DNA of 64,000 nt from Ornithinibacillus gellani (GCF_003730295.1 NZ_QTSZ01000004.1:62001-126000), one strand, 5' to 3'; positions 51,382 to 62,332 are shown, numbered from the stretch's first letter. The notes: generated from the sequence alone by a model not told the origin. Program-made: numbers and translations.

Positions 51382-53544
51382 ATGAAAGATAAAATAGATG
51401 CGTTTATACGATGGTTTCCACCACCCTTTAAATTAAAAACCGCCCTAGTGATGATTGCGATGGTTTTCTTGTTAGCTTTAGCAGGGTACGGGGTTATTTT
51501 ATTTGGCGGAAAGCACGTTGTTGATGAAGCGGCATTGGTATTGGATGCAGCAACTGTTTTTGAAACAGAAGATGGAGAAGAAATTGGCAGCTTGTATCAT
51601 GAATATCGACTGCCTGTGGAAATAAAAACAGTTCCTAAACATGTTCAGCAGGCATTTATCGCTATTGAGGATAGACGTTTCCATAAGCATGCGGGTGTCG
51701 ATTTTAAGTCTGTTGCCAGAGCTGTTTATCGTGATATATTGGCAGGAGGAAAGGTAGAAGGGGCTAGTACAATTACGCAACAGGTGGCAAAAAACTTATT
51801 TTTATCACAGGATAAAACGTGGTTACGAAAAACGAAAGAAATCATGGCGGCAATTTATTTAGAAAAAGAATATTCGAAGGACAACATATTAGAACTATAT
51901 TTAAATAGTATCTATTTTGGGCATGGTGTATATGGGATAGAAGCGGCATCTGAAAAATATTTCAGTAAATCGGTTCAGGATTTAACTGTTTCAGAAGGTG
52001 CCCTGTTAGCGGGTCTTGGTAAATCACCAAACAATTACTCTCCAATAAATCATCCTGAACGTGCATTGGAGCGCCGCAATATCGTGCTCCGTGCAATGGA
52101 GTCTGCTGGAGTATTGGACACAGCAGAACGTTTACAAGAACAGGGGAAGACGCTTGGCTTAAATGTAAAAGAGAAGAAGGACCGTCCATGGCTTGCGAGT
52201 TACATTGATCTTGCAGCCAAAGAAGCGGCTGAACGTTATAAGCTATCCATGAATGAATTAAGACGTGGCGGATATCGCATCGTTGTGCACTTAAATGAAG
52301 ATGTACAAAAGATTGCATATGAGCTATTCCAGAAGGATGCGTATTTCCCAGGTAGTACTCCTGATATGGAAGGCGCTTTTGTTATGAAGGAGCCCAAAAG
52401 CGGAAAAATTATTGCTGCTCTAGGTGGAAGAGAATATCAATTAGGTGATTTGAATCGCGTTCAGGTAAATAGACAGCCTGGTTCCACCTTTAAACCGATT
52501 GCAGTCTATGGACCGGCCTTGATGTCAGACAAATATCAACCCTATTCTTTGCTGCCTGATTATTTCCTGGAGCAGGGAAAGTATGCTGTGAAAAATGCGG
52601 ATAATCAATATGCAGGAAATGTATCCATGTTTACTGCATTAATGCAATCTAAAAACACGTCTGCCGTCTGGCTTTTGGATCAAATTGGGATCCGTTACGC
52701 GAAGGGATATTTAAAACAGATGGGAATGGATATCCCTGATGAAGGATTATCCATCGCATTAGGTGGACTTGAATATGGCGTTACTCCTGCACAGCTTGTC
52801 GATGCCTATGGGATGATTGCTAATGGTGGAAGTTTGGTTGAATCACACACCATTGGGAAGATTTATGACAGAGACGGACAGTTGAAGCATGAGGCGAATT
52901 TAAAAGAAGACGATATTTTCAGCAAGCAGGTTTCTTGGAATCTGACAAAAATGCTTGAACAGACTGCTGAGAAAGGTACGGCCAGTGCTGGTAGCTATTC
53001 AAATGCATTAGCTGGAAAAACAGGTACTACCCAGCATCCATTTGTTGCTGGAAAAAATAATGATATTTGGTTTTCAGGATTTACTCCTGAATATGCCATT
53101 TCTATTTGGATGGGTTATGATCGTGTCAGCAAGGAACATTTTGTAACAGGAGGAAGCAGCTACCCGACTGAACTTGCTAAGCAGCTGTTAACAGAGGTGG
53201 ACCAGTTATATCCATTGGCCCAAACATTTGAAAAACCTCGAGGTGTGGAGGATATTCCAAATCCTATTGTCCTGCCTGTTATTTCCGATGTACAAGGCAA
53301 ACTAACTTTTGGTGGTTTGCAAGCGAAGTTAAGCTGGCAGGGAAGTAATGATGAAAGAATTATTTACCATATTTACAAGGAACAAGATGGTTTGGATAAA
53401 AGAATTGGCGAAGTGAAGGGAGAAACGTTCTACACAATTAATGGTACCAATCCATTTCAAGATAGCATCTATTACATTGTGCCATTCGATCCATTAACAG
53501 GGATGGAAGGAGAGCGGTCAGCGTCAATTCAACCAACGTTGTGA
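51382..53544 (+). CDS. pbpF: Class A penicillin-binding protein PbpF
   Basis: This 720-residue bifunctional peptidoglycan synthase has an N-terminal membrane anchor (about residues 20-40), a glycosyltransferase domain (EDRRFHKHAGVD, GASTITQQVAKNLFL, EIYL-type repeats) and a transpeptidase domain with Ser368-Thr-Phe-Lys, SKN at 423-425 and KTG at 545-547. The last 90 residues look like a fibronectin-III-like extension. GGGAGATGACTTGTT precedes the ATG. Position before hemEHY matches B. subtilis. Confidence 0.93.
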   Translation: MKDKIDAFIRWFPPPFKLKTALVMIAMVFLLALAGYGVILFGGKHVVDEAALVLDAATVFETEDGEEIGSLYHEYRLPVEIKTVPKHVQQAFIAIEDRRFHKHAGVDFKSVARAVYRDILAGGKVEGASTITQQVAKNLFLSQDKTWLRKTKEIMAAIYLEKEYSKDNILELYLNSIYFGHGVYGIEAASEKYFSKSVQDLTVSEGALLAGLGKSPNNYSPINHPERALERRNIVLRAMESAGVLDTAERLQEQGKTLGLNVKEKKDRPWLASYIDLAAKEAAERYKLSMNELRRGGYRIVVHLNEDVQKIAYELFQKDAYFPGSTPDMEGAFVMKEPKSGKIIAALGGREYQLGDLNRVQVNRQPGSTFKPIAVYGPALMSDKYQPYSLLPDYFLEQGKYAVKNADNQYAGNVSMFTALMQSKNTSAVWLLDQIGIRYAKGYLKQMGMDIPDEGLSIALGGLEYGVTPAQLVDAYGMIANGGSLVESHTIGKIYDRDGQLKHEANLKEDDIFSKQVSWNLTKMLEQTAEKGTASAGSYSNALAGKTGTTQHPFVAGKNNDIWFSGFTPEYAISIWMGYDRVSKEHFVTGGSSYPTELAKQLLTEVDQLYPLAQTFEKPRGVEDIPNPIVLPVISDVQGKLTFGGLQAKLSWQGSNDERIIYHIYKEQDGLDKRIGEVKGETFYTINGTNPFQDSIYYIVPFDPLTGMEGERSASIQPTL

Positions 53545-53647
53545 CAATCTCATGACAAAGGTATCTATATACTATACACATATTAGCATAATCGATATAG
53601 TGAATAATTAGGGACGAATAAAATAGTCAAATAAAAGGGTGAATGGA

Positions 53648-54682
53648 ATGCCTAAAAAAATCAATGAAACGATACTTTCTGCATACCGGGGGAAAAAGAC
53701 AAGCTATACCCCTGCTTGGTTTATGCGGCAAGCTGGAAGATCCCAAAAAGAATATTTGGAGATCAAAAAAAAGTATTCTTTATTTGAAATCACACATCAA
53801 CCAGAGCTATGTGCATACGTGACACGTTTGCCAGTAGAGCAATATGGTGTGGATGCAGCTATTTTGTATAAGGATATTATGACACCACTTCCAGCGATTG
53901 GGGTGGATGTGGAAATAAAAGCAGGAATTGGTCCGGTAATTGACCAACCAATTCGTACGCTTCAAGATGTGGAAAAGCTTGGAAAGCTAGAACCTGAGGA
54001 AGATATTCCGTATGTTTTGGATACGATACGCTTGTTAACAGAAGAGCAGTTGGATGTGCCGTTAATCGGCTTTAGCGGAGCTCCATTTACATTGGCTAGC
54101 TATATGATTGAAGGTGGACCGTCAAAAAATTACGGAAAAACAAAAGCATTGATGTATGAAAATCCCAAAATGTGGTTTTTGCTGATGGACGTATTGGCTG
54201 ATATGATTATTACGTATGTTCGCGCCCAAGTGAAAGCAGGCGTCAAAGCGATTCAAATATTTGATTCATGGGTTGGAGCGTTAAATGCAGCAGATTATCG
54301 TGTTTATATTAAGCCGACCATGACACGCATTTGTAATGAGATTCAGGCAGAAAATGTACCGATTATATTATTTGGAATTGGTGCACGTCATTTATTAAAA
54401 GAATGGAATGATTTGCCTGTTGATGTGATTGGATTAGATTGGCGAACTTCCATTAAAGAGGCAAGAAGCATGGGGGTTACTAAAGTGCTGCAAGGGAATT
54501 TAGACCCAGCTATTTTACTAGCAGATTGGGACACCATTGAAAGCAGAACGCGTAGTATTTTGGATGAAGGAATGCAAGATGGCAGACATGTATTTAACCT
54601 TGGGCACGGTGTTACACCAGATGTCACACAAGATACATTGAAGAAATTGACAGCATGGATTCATGCCTATTCGAAACGATAA
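53648..54682 (+). CDS. hemE: Uroporphyrinogen decarboxylase
   Basis: This 344-residue enzyme decarboxylates uroporphyrinogen III to coproporphyrinogen III in heme synthesis. [15 protein letters not shown] (substrate-binding Arg region) and [17 protein letters not shown] are family signatures. ATG 53648 follows AAAAGGGTGAATGG; the in-frame GTG at 53639 lies inside that site. It heads the hemE-hemH-hemY operon, with 24 bases to hemH. Confidence 0.95.
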   Translation: MPKKINETILSAYRGKKTSYTPAWFMRQAGRSQKEYLEIKKKYSLFEITHQPELCAYVTRLPVEQYGVDAAILYKDIMTPLPAIGVDVEIKAGIGPVIDQPIRTLQDVEKLGKLEPEEDIPYVLDTIRLLTEEQLDVPLIGFSGAPFTLASYMIEGGPSKNYGKTKALMYENPKMWFLLMDVLADMIITYVRAQVKAGVKAIQIFDSWVGALNAADYRVYIKPTMTRICNEIQAENVPIILFGIGARHLLKEWNDLPVDVIGLDWRTSIKEARSMGVTKVLQGNLDPAILLADWDTIESRTRSILDEGMQDGRHVFNLGHGVTPDVTQDTLKKLTAWIHAYSKR

Positions 54683-54706
54683 AATCTAGTAAACGAGGTG
54701 CTGAAA

Positions 54707-55645
54707 ATGGAAAAAACAAAAATAGGTTTACTTGTTATGGCTTATGGAACCCCTTATAAAGAAGAGGATATTGAAAGGTATTACACGCATATTCGTCATG
54801 GACGAAAACCATCTCCAGAGGCTCTACAGGATCTCGCTGATCGTTATAAAGCCATTGGAGGAATTTCTCCGTTGGCACACATCACAGAAGAGCAGGCTAA
54901 AGCACTGGAAACCAAACTAAATGAGCTTCAGGATCAATATGAATTCCATATGTATATTGGTCTAAAGCATATTGAACCATTTATTGAAGATGCAGTGGAG
55001 CAAATGGCTGCTGATGGAATTAAACAAGCTGTCTCCATTGTACTTGCACCGCATTATTCCACTTTTAGTGTGAAATCTTATAATGAACGAGCACATGCAG
55101 AAGCTGAGAAGTATGGTATTTCTATAACATCTGTTGAGAGCTGGTATAAAGAACCAGGATTTATTCAATATTGGGTTGAAAAAATAAGTGCAGTATATGA
55201 AGAAATGTCAGTGGCTGAAAAAGAAAAAGCTGTACTCATTGTTTCCGCACATAGTTTACCAGAGAAAATCCTGCAACATGGTGATCCATATCCGGAGCAG
55301 CTGGAAGAAACTGCAAGACTAATTGCTGAACAGGCAGGAATTGCGAGCTATGAAATTGGTTGGCAAAGTGAAGGGAATACACCGGATCCATGGCTCGGCC
55401 CGGATGTACAGGACTTAACAAGAGATTTATTCGAACAAAAAGGTTTCCGCACCTTCGTTTACGCACCAGTTGGTTTTGTATCGGATCATTTGGAAGTGCT
55501 ATATGACAATGATTATGAATGCAAAGTAGTGTGTGATGAGGTGGGAGCAGCTTATTATCGCCCAGAAATGCCAAACACAGATAAAACCTTTATTCAAGCG
55601 TTAGCAAATGTCGTGATGAAACAAGTGAATCACAATGGCAACTAA
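54707..55645 (+). CDS. hemH: Coproporphyrin/ferrochelatase HemH
   Basis: This 312-residue enzyme inserts Fe2+ into the porphyrin ring (coproporphyrin III in Gram-positive bacteria). [20 protein letters not shown] at the start and SAHSLPEKI (metal-site His) and [13 protein letters not shown] near the C-terminus are characteristic. ATG 54707 follows AACGAGGTGCTGAAA. Its end overlaps hemY by 11 bases. Confidence 0.95.
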   Translation: MEKTKIGLLVMAYGTPYKEEDIERYYTHIRHGRKPSPEALQDLADRYKAIGGISPLAHITEEQAKALETKLNELQDQYEFHMYIGLKHIEPFIEDAVEQMAADGIKQAVSIVLAPHYSTFSVKSYNERAHAEAEKYGISITSVESWYKEPGFIQYWVEKISAVYEEMSVAEKEKAVLIVSAHSLPEKILQHGDPYPEQLEETARLIAEQAGIASYEIGWQSEGNTPDPWLGPDVQDLTRDLFEQKGFRTFVYAPVGFVSDHLEVLYDNDYECKVVCDEVGAAYYRPEMPNTDKTFIQALANVVMKQVNHNGN

Positions 55646-57041
55646 GAAAAACATTGTCATTGTTGGCGGTGGAATTACGGGGCTAACGGCAGCATATTAT
55701 TTGCAAACAAGGATTGCAGAAGCAAATCTGCCATATGAAGTGAAGTTGGTAGAGGCTACAGACCGTCTTGGCGGAAAGGTATGGACGCTAAGGCGTGATG
55801 GATTTATTATTGAACGAGGTGCTGATTCATTTTTAGCGCGTAAAAAACCAGCCGTGAAGTTGATAAAAGCTTTGGGGTTGATGGATGAGCTAGTCCGAAA
55901 TGACACGGGTCAGGCATATGTACTTGTAAAGAATAAGCTTCATAAAATCCCATCCGGATCATTTATGGGAATACCGACGACTGCGAGACCGTTTCTATTT
56001 ACGGGCATGTTTTCTCCTGTTGGCAAATTAAGAGCGGGGCTTGACTATGTGCTGCCAAGAGGAAAGGCGAAAGCGGATCAATCTTTGGGACATTTTTTTC
56101 GTCGCCGGTTTGGTGATGAACTGGTTGAAAACTTAATTGAACCATTATTATCTGGTATATATTCTGGTGATCTGGATGAAATGAGTATGAAGGCAACATT
56201 TCCTAATTTCCTTGAATTGGAGCAGAAGCATCGAAGCTTAATGATAGGACTTCAGAAAACCATGCCAAAAAGTAAACGAAGTACAGGGAAAAAACCTGGT
56301 CAATTTTTTGCTTTTAAAAATGGCTTTTCCACCCTCGTTGAAGCATTGGAACAAGAAATTGGACAGACTACAATAATGCGTAATCATGCGGTGGATCATA
56401 TTGAAAAAAAAGATCATGGCTATCATGTCCTATTAGATAGTGGAGATGTCCTAAAGGCCGATGCAGTGGTAATGGCTACACCACATACGGTGCTATCAAA
56501 GGTGTTTAGCAAGTTTCCTATCTTTGATACATTACAGCAAGTCCCTGTTGGTTCTGTAGCAAATGTTGCGATGGGTTTTGATTCAAAATCCCTCAAGAAA
56601 TTACCGGATGGTACTGGATTTGTTGTATCCAGAAATAGCAAGGTACAAATAACTGCCTGTACATGGACACATCGAAAATGGCCACAAGCAGTACCAACTG
56701 GAAAAGCCATGCTGCGTTGCTATGTGGGACGCCCAGATAATCCTGAGGTAGTAAATCTATCGGACGAAGAAATAATTGCACTCGTTCGCAAGGATTTACA
56801 GAAGATCATGAAAATAAAGCAAGCACCTGAATTTGCTGTTGTCACACGTTGGAGAAATAAAATGCCGCAATATACGGTAGGACATGTGGAGCGATTACAA
56901 TCGGTTCGAGAGCAGATGCCTGCCGGTTTGCCAGGTGTCTTTTTGGCAGGAAGTTCTTACGAAGGTGTTGGAGTTCCTGACTGTATTGATCAGGGTGAAC
57001 AGGCGGTAGAGCAAGTACTTGCCTTTCTAAATGAAGAATAA
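55635..57041 (+). CDS. hemY: Coproporphyrinogen III/protoporphyrinogen oxidase HemY
   Basis: This 468-residue flavoenzyme oxidises coproporphyrinogen III to coproporphyrin III in the Gram-positive heme route. It has the dinucleotide motif [17 protein letters not shown] at residues 6-22, the family stretch [18 protein letters not shown] and the C-terminal FAD motif [17 protein letters not shown]. It is translationally coupled to hemH. A strong terminator follows. Confidence 0.95.
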   Translation: MATKKNIVIVGGGITGLTAAYYLQTRIAEANLPYEVKLVEATDRLGGKVWTLRRDGFIIERGADSFLARKKPAVKLIKALGLMDELVRNDTGQAYVLVKNKLHKIPSGSFMGIPTTARPFLFTGMFSPVGKLRAGLDYVLPRGKAKADQSLGHFFRRRFGDELVENLIEPLLSGIYSGDLDEMSMKATFPNFLELEQKHRSLMIGLQKTMPKSKRSTGKKPGQFFAFKNGFSTLVEALEQEIGQTTIMRNHAVDHIEKKDHGYHVLLDSGDVLKADAVVMATPHTVLSKVFSKFPIFDTLQQVPVGSVANVAMGFDSKSLKKLPDGTGFVVSRNSKVQITACTWTHRKWPQAVPTGKAMLRCYVGRPDNPEVVNLSDEEIIALVRKDLQKIMKIKQAPEFAVVTRWRNKMPQYTVGHVERLQSVREQMPAGLPGVFLAGSSYEGVGVPDCIDQGEQAVEQVLAFLNEE

Positions 57042-57062
57042 ATAAAAGACATACAAATATTA

Positions 57063-57106
57063 CAATGTCCCGTAGATAGATGAAGCTATCTACGGGACAT
57101 TTTTTA
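57063..57106 (+). terminator. hemEHY operon terminator, probably bidirectional
   Basis: AATGTCCCGTAGATAG and CTATCTACGGGACATT form a perfect 16-base stem followed by TTTTT, between convergent genes. Confidence 0.92.
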
Positions 57107-58912
57107 TTGAAAGCTTTTTTCCAGTTCATCAATTAAAGAGCCTACATGGGCAACTGCACTTTGAATGGCATCTGGCTTCGTCATATCAATACCGGCTTTC
57201 TTAATAAGTTCAAGCGGTTTTAATGAGCCGCCTGCCTTTAATACATCGAGCCAGCGGTCTACAGCTGGTTGTCCCTCGATCTTGATTTGCTGGGAAACAG
57301 CAGTGGACACGGTTAAACCGGCAGAGTACGTATATGGATATAAGCCCATGTAATAATGTGGCTGACGCATCCAAGTTAAGCTTGCCCCTTCATCAATATG
57401 AACAGTATCCCCCCAGAAGTTCTCCAGTGTTTCCCTCTTTTGCTCACAAAGTACAGACGCTGTTAGTGGTGTACCTGCCTCGGCTAACTCATAAACACGG
57501 CGCTGGTACTCTCCCTCTAGTAAATGTGTGACAAAATTATGGTAATACGTACCGAGCAATTGGCTAATTACCCACCGTTTCATACGCGGATCGTCTGTTT
57601 TTTCCAGTAAATGATTTGCAAGCAGCATTTCATTCATGGTTGATGGTGCTTCTACAAAATATGTCGATGTACGTGTGTTTGTCAGCACCTGATTTTGTCC
57701 AGCTAAGTAAAAATGTCCCGCATGACCTAGTTCATGTGCTAAAACAAAGGCACCACGCATTGTATCTGTCCAAGTAATTAAAATGTATGGATGAACCCCA
57801 TATGGTGTTGTACAAAATGCTCCAGTAGCTTTTCCAACATTATCGGCATAGTCTACCCAGCGTTCTTTGATTCCTTTTTCCATAATTTCACTATACTCTG
57901 GTCCCATTACCTGCAAAGCTTCCAAGATGGTTGCTGTTGCTTCTTCATAGGTTGTTGTAGGATTAAACTCAGGATCCGTCGGTGCCTGTAAGTCACAAAA
58001 TTGTAATTCATCTACACCTAGCTGTTGTTTTAGTAGTCTGGCATATTTTCTCATATGTGGAGCCAATTCTTTTTGAATTACCTGTAATTGATTCTCATAC
58101 ATTTGCTTCGTAACTTGCTGCGGCTTTAATAACATATCAGTTACGGAATCATAGTTTCTCAACTTGGCCATCGTTACTTGTTTGGTCACTTCCGTGGCAT
58201 AGGTTGCAGCATACGTATTTTTATATTGATTCAATGTCTTCACAAAGGAGGCATAAGCCTTTCTGCGTAATTCATTATCTGCAGATAATTCGTAACGATC
58301 CTCATAGAGAGCGAAAGACATTGGAAGTTCATTTCCGTCCTTGTCTATAATCGGATCAAAAATCATATCCGCAGATTTACTTCGTTGATAGATCATATAA
58401 GGTGCATCATGCACTTCTTTTAATGCCGCTAGTGTTTCTTCCATTTCCGGAGCCAAAGTGTGTGCCTTATTTTCCATGATATCTTCAATTACTTTTCGAT
58501 AGGTTTCTAAATCTGAAAGTTCCTGAAAATATTGTTTGATTTTATCATTTGAAATGGTCAGCAGCTCTGTTTCAAAAAAGGAAAGCTTTGCACTTATTTG
58601 GGCAAATACAGCAGATATTTTAGCTGCGTCTCGTTGATTATCAGGGTCTACACCATCTGCATTTATTTTTAAATTTGCATATGTTGCTGTATGTATCATT
58701 CGTTTTTGAAGTGCTTCCAATGCAATCATGCATTGATACAGTGTTTGAGCATTTTCCCCAAGCTTTCCTTTATACTGTGTTACTTCGCCAACACTTTCTT
58801 GGATTGCTTCCAGCTCTTTTTCCCAGCTTTCCGCAGAATCAAATAAATCACGAAGATCCCAGGTTTGTTCGATTGGAACCTCGGAGCGTACCAAACGTGA
58901 TGTTTTTGCCAT
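57104..58912 (-). CDS. pepF: Oligoendopeptidase F (M3B metallopeptidase)
   Basis: This 602-residue cytosolic zinc peptidase has the M3 motif LAHELGHAGHFYL (HELGH, about residue 390) and the downstream EAPSTMNEML stretch that supplies the third zinc ligand. PepF cleaves peptides of about 7-17 residues. ATG 58912 is used; GAGGGG lies 11 bases upstream, a rather long spacing, so the ATG at 58921 remains possible. Confidence 0.93.
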   Translation of the reverse strand: MAKTSRLVRSEVPIEQTWDLRDLFDSAESWEKELEAIQESVGEVTQYKGKLGENAQTLYQCMIALEALQKRMIHTATYANLKINADGVDPDNQRDAAKISAVFAQISAKLSFFETELLTISNDKIKQYFQELSDLETYRKVIEDIMENKAHTLAPEMEETLAALKEVHDAPYMIYQRSKSADMIFDPIIDKDGNELPMSFALYEDRYELSADNELRRKAYASFVKTLNQYKNTYAATYATEVTKQVTMAKLRNYDSVTDMLLKPQQVTKQMYENQLQVIQKELAPHMRKYARLLKQQLGVDELQFCDLQAPTDPEFNPTTTYEEATATILEALQVMGPEYSEIMEKGIKERWVDYADNVGKATGAFCTTPYGVHPYILITWTDTMRGAFVLAHELGHAGHFYLAGQNQVLTNTRTSTYFVEAPSTMNEMLLANHLLEKTDDPRMKRWVISQLLGTYYHNFVTHLLEGEYQRRVYELAEAGTPLTASVLCEQKRETLENFWGDTVHIDEGASLTWMRQPHYYMGLYPYTYSAGLTVSTAVSQQIKIEGQPAVDRWLDVLKAGGSLKPLELIKKAGIDMTKPDAIQSAVAHVGSLIDELEKSFQ

Positions 58913-59143
58913 TGAAATCAATCCCCTCTTATTTATTTCGTTACACTAAATAATTATAATATATTTTCAAATGGAATGATATGAGTTTTCTGAATTCAGT
59001 CTTATAAATTGATAAAAGGAGTGTCTAAGTGCTTAAAAAAAACAAAAAAATAGCAGCCGATGATTCAGCTGCTTACGGAAATGCATTTTTGTGGTAAAGT
59101 ACAGCCAAGTATTAACCCCGATTTTAATGGGATATACGGTAGA

Positions 59144-59272
59144 TCATCTTGCCGGATGATCGCATTCATCACAGATGTTGCCGTAGCAATCTGCTTTTTC
59201 ATGCATGTCATGGCCACACTGATGGCATTTTTTCTTTGGTAGATTCCGGAAAAATTCAATGACATTGATCAT
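59144..59272 (-). CDS. yhfH: YhfH-family small zinc-ribbon-like protein
   Basis: A 42-residue frame begins MINVIEFFRNLPKKKCHQCG and contains CHQC (16-19), Cys29 and CDEC (34-37), a four-to-five-Cys pattern suited to zinc binding. ATG 59272 follows AAAGGGGGATATAC. YhfH lies next to yhfI in B. subtilis too, which supports the call. Function is unknown. Confidence 0.8.
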   Translation of the reverse strand: MINVIEFFRNLPKKKCHQCGHDMHEKADCYGNICDECDHPAR

Positions 59273-59371
59273 GTATATCCCCCTTTTCGTTGATAATTTA
59301 CATTGTATTATAACAGTATGTTTTTTGTCAAGCCTGTGTTACAACAAAAATGAAAAAGAGGTGTTTTCCTT

Positions 59372-60100
59372 ATGAAATTAACGGTGGTTGGCTGTTGGGG
59401 AGGATTTCCTGCACCAAACGGGGCGACGTCTTGTTATTTATTGGAAAAGGATGGATTTAAGCTTGTAATCGATTTGGGGAGTGGGGCATTGTCTCACTTA
59501 CAAGCATTTCAAAACATACGAGATTTGGATGCAGTTATACTGTCCCATTATCATCATGATCACGTTGCTGACATTGGTGTATTACAATATGCCAAGCTGG
59601 TTGCGCATTATGTGGAAAAGAGGGAAGAAATTTTGCCTATATACGGTCATACAGAGGATAAGGCCGGATTTGATGCATTGACTCATGAATTTACGAGGGG
59701 AATAGCGTACCATCCAGATCAAAGTCTGGAGCTTGGTCCTTTTTCCATCTCCTTTTTAAAAACAAAGCATCCGGTTCCATGCTATGGGATGAGAATTTCA
59801 GCTGGGAATCAATCAATTGTGTATACCGCAGATACGAGCTATCAACAACAATGGATTCCTTTTAGCAGGGATGCTGATCTTTTAATAGTAGATTGTAACT
59901 TTTATGCGGAGCAGGATGGTTCTGCTGCAGGACATATGACAAGTAAAGAAGGAGCATATATTGCGGAACAGGCACAAGTAGGGGGACTTTTGCTTAGTCA
60001 TTTACCTCAGTACGGGCAATTAGAACAATTAGTGGAAGAAGCGAAGTCTGTCTATCATGGCAATGTGTATTTGGCGACAAAAGGTCTAAAATGGTCCTAG
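59372..60100 (+). CDS. yhfI: Metallo-beta-lactamase-fold hydrolase YhfI
   Basis: This 242-residue MBL-fold protein has the metal motif SHYHHDHVADI (about residues 62-72), a further His in TKHPVPCYGM, YTADTSY (bridging Asp) and SHLPQYG. The closest described fold relatives are RNase Z-like phosphodiesterases, though the tRNase exosite arm is absent. AAAAGAGGTGTTTTCC precedes the ATG. Substrate unknown. Confidence 0.87.
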   Translation: MKLTVVGCWGGFPAPNGATSCYLLEKDGFKLVIDLGSGALSHLQAFQNIRDLDAVILSHYHHDHVADIGVLQYAKLVAHYVEKREEILPIYGHTEDKAGFDALTHEFTRGIAYHPDQSLELGPFSISFLKTKHPVPCYGMRISAGNQSIVYTADTSYQQQWIPFSRDADLLIVDCNFYAEQDGSAAGHMTSKEGAYIAEQAQVGGLLLSHLPQYGQLEQLVEEAKSVYHGNVYLATKGLKWS

Positions 60101-60244
60101 TATGACTGGCCATGCATGTTATTTGTACTTGTTAAATTATTCATATGATAAATTAGATTCATTTACGATCTTGTTTGTAGGACTTCTTGCCGATTATTTG
60201 TTAAAATAAAGTGGAGCGATATCGTAAAGGAGGAGCAGGATAAA

Positions 60245-61240
60245 ATGAAATTTATTGATAATAAAGGAATTACTGATCCATCCATCAATCTGGCACTGGA
60301 AGAATATGTGCTGCAGAATTTTGGTGAAAAGGATACATATTTATTGTTTTATATTAATAGCCCTTCCATCATTATCGGAAGAAATCAAAATACAATTGAG
60401 GAAATCAATACAGAATATGTCGATAGTAACGGTATTAAAGTTGTTCGCCGTCTTTCAGGAGGGGGCGCAGTTTACCATGATGAAGGCAACCTGAACTTTA
60501 GTTTTATTACCAAGGATGATGGGGATAGTTTTCATAACTTTGCTAAGTTCACGCAGCCAGTTGTAGAAGCTTTAAATAAATTAGGTGTTCCTGCAGAGCT
60601 GGTAGGAAGAAATGATTTACTTGTAGAAGGCAGAAAAATTTCCGGAAACGCGCAATTTTCTACGAAAGGTAGAATGTTTAGCCATGGAACACTGATGTAT
60701 GATTCTGAAATTGAACACGTCGTTTCTGCATTAAACGTAAGCAAAGAAAAAATCGAATCTAAAGGAATCAAATCCATTCGCAGTAGAGTGGCCAATATTT
60801 CTGAATTTATGAATGAAAAATTGCCAATGGCTGAATTTAAGGATATGATCCTGCGTTATATCTTTAATGTGGAAGACGTTAATGATGTTCCACGCTATGA
60901 ATTAACAGAAGAAGACTGGAAAAATGTACATGAAATTTCCCAAAAACGATACCAAAATTGGGATTGGAATTATGGTAAATCCCCTAAATTTAACATGAAA
61001 CAATCTCATAAGTTTCCTTCAGGTCTAGTTGATGTTCGCTTAGATGTGAACCGGGGAATGATTGAAAGTTGTAAGATTTTTGGTGATTTCTTTGGTCTAG
61101 GATCGATTGATGTGCTCGAAGATAAACTAACTGGTGTTCAATATAATCGTCAGGCTATAGAGCAAGCATTAGCAGATATCGATGTGCCACATTATTTAGG
61201 CAAAGTTACCAAAGAAGAATTTATTAATTTAATCTATTAA
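60245..61240 (+). CDS. lplJ: Lipoate-protein ligase LplJ
   Basis: This 331-residue ligase attaches lipoate to E2 and GcvH proteins via a lipoyl-AMP intermediate. RRLSGGGAVYHDEGNLNFSF (about residues 71-90) is the lipoyl/biotin-ligase signature, and a C-terminal domain of about 90 residues is present, so it is full-length LplA/LplJ type. AAAGGAGGAGCAGG precedes the ATG. Confidence 0.94.
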   Translation: MKFIDNKGITDPSINLALEEYVLQNFGEKDTYLLFYINSPSIIIGRNQNTIEEINTEYVDSNGIKVVRRLSGGGAVYHDEGNLNFSFITKDDGDSFHNFAKFTQPVVEALNKLGVPAELVGRNDLLVEGRKISGNAQFSTKGRMFSHGTLMYDSEIEHVVSALNVSKEKIESKGIKSIRSRVANISEFMNEKLPMAEFKDMILRYIFNVEDVNDVPRYELTEEDWKNVHEISQKRYQNWDWNYGKSPKFNMKQSHKFPSGLVDVRLDVNRGMIESCKIFGDFFGLGSIDVLEDKLTGVQYNRQAIEQALADIDVPHYLGKVTKEEFINLIY

Positions 61241-61251
61241 GATGCGAAATG

Positions 61252-61288
61252 AGGCTATCCAAGTATGTTTACCTGGATAGCCTTTATA
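61252..61288 (+). terminator. lplJ terminator
   Basis: AGGCTATCCA and TGGATAGCCT are followed by TTATAT. Confidence 0.8.
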
Positions 61289-61472
61289 TATGGAGTTTAA
61301 CCTAGTAAAAATAGCATGTATTTCTGTTTTTTTGGTTAAAAATAATGTTTGATTTTGGAAAAGAAAATATTTTTAAAAAATTTGTATATTTATCTTTCTT
61401 TTTGGAGAAATATTTGGTAAATTAGATATAGCCTCGGTTTTTTCATTTAGCATTGAAAGGATGTTTATTTTA

Positions 61473-61961
61473 ATGTTAAAAGAAATTTACCATTCTACTT
61501 ATGAAATTACTCCTCAAACGATGGCCGTTTTGTCGGATCGAGACAGCTATGGCAACATTCAATCGCGCATTTTAGAACAACAACAAGAATACATTGTTCG
61601 TGACAAACCACTTAAAATCATTGACTATGCTTGCAAATTTTTTGGGAAAAGTTTGCGTGGTTTACAAGATGGGACGAAAAGTGTATGTGGTATTACACAT
61701 AAGGCCCCATTGGCGATTGAACACCATAGTGGTATGTATTTTTTTCCGACTGCCTCTCCAACGAATCCGAATTGCTCCTGGATTGCACATTCTCACGTTG
61801 AGCAAATTAACTCACTAGGAAAAAAGGGTGTAGAGGTTGTTTTCAAAAATGGACAAAAAGTGGAAATAAAGGTTTCCATAGGTATTATGCAGAATCAAGT
61901 TCGACGCACTGCACAATATAGATATTTGCTCGGCAGTCGGTTTGATAAAATTTTCTCCTAA
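61473..61961 (+). CDS. comK: ComK competence transcription factor (short form)
   Basis: This ComK protein of 162 residues (166 if the ATG at 61461 is used; GAAAGGATG favours 61473) shows the family blocks YEITPQTMAVL, IIDYACKFFGKSLRG, THKAPL and CSWIAHSHVEQ. It stops shortly after a QVRRTAQYRYLLGSRFDKI stretch, so it lacks most of the roughly 30-residue C-terminal tail of B. subtilis ComK (192 residues), part of which is needed for full activation. The AT-rich upstream sequence holds several AAAA and TTTT half-sites that could be ComK boxes. Confidence 0.9.
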   Translation: MLKEIYHSTYEITPQTMAVLSDRDSYGNIQSRILEQQQEYIVRDKPLKIIDYACKFFGKSLRGLQDGTKSVCGITHKAPLAIEHHSGMYFFPTASPTNPNCSWIAHSHVEQINSLGKKGVEVVFKNGQKVEIKVSIGIMQNQVRRTAQYRYLLGSRFDKIFS

Positions 61962-62332
61962 GAAGACGTGGATGGATTCTTCGTCACTAGCATCAGATCT
62001 TGCATGATACCTTCTACTTTTTTGCGAATTGCAGGATTAAAGTAATTTCGTTTTTCTTCCAAGCCTTTACTGCGAAACAGATAAGATGAGAAGGAATCAT
62101 TTCGATTGAGGATGGATACATGCATATTTCCATTGTTCATCGTTTGCCGCAGTTGTTTGCGTTGTTGTTTGGCCTCCACGAGCATCTGTCCCAAAAGCTT
62201 TATGTAGGGTTCTTTAATTTTAAAGATTCCTTGTTGGAAGTGATGCATGTCTTGTTCCATTACTACAATGGCCATAGAAAGGAAAAGAAAACGAGACATC
62301 AGCTGGTAGTCCTCTTCTGCAATATGTCGCAA
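61958..62332 (-). CDS. Conserved helical protein of unknown function, convergent with comK
   Basis: This 124-residue, basic, mostly helical protein (EEDYQLMSRFLFLSMAIVVM, KEPYIKLLGQMLVEAKQQRK) overlaps the end of comK by four bases on the other strand. It resembles the small YhjD-type protein found near comK in Bacillus, but I am not certain. No enzyme motif or membrane segment is clear. TTGGAGGAGATTTG precedes the ATG. Confidence 0.6.
   Translation of the reverse strand: MRHIAEEDYQLMSRFLFLSMAIVVMEQDMHHFQQGIFKIKEPYIKLLGQMLVEAKQQRKQLRQTMNNGNMHVSILNRNDSFSSYLFRSKGLEEKRNYFNPAIRKKVEGIMQDLMLVTKNPSTSS

Noticed and set aside
51962-52318. 118-codon minus-strand frame
   Set aside because: It is a shadow of the pbpF glycosyltransferase-transpeptidase coding sequence.
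59065-59265. 66-codon minus-strand frame
   Set aside because: It is out of frame with the yhfH-type gene, which has the ribosome site and paired Cys motifs.
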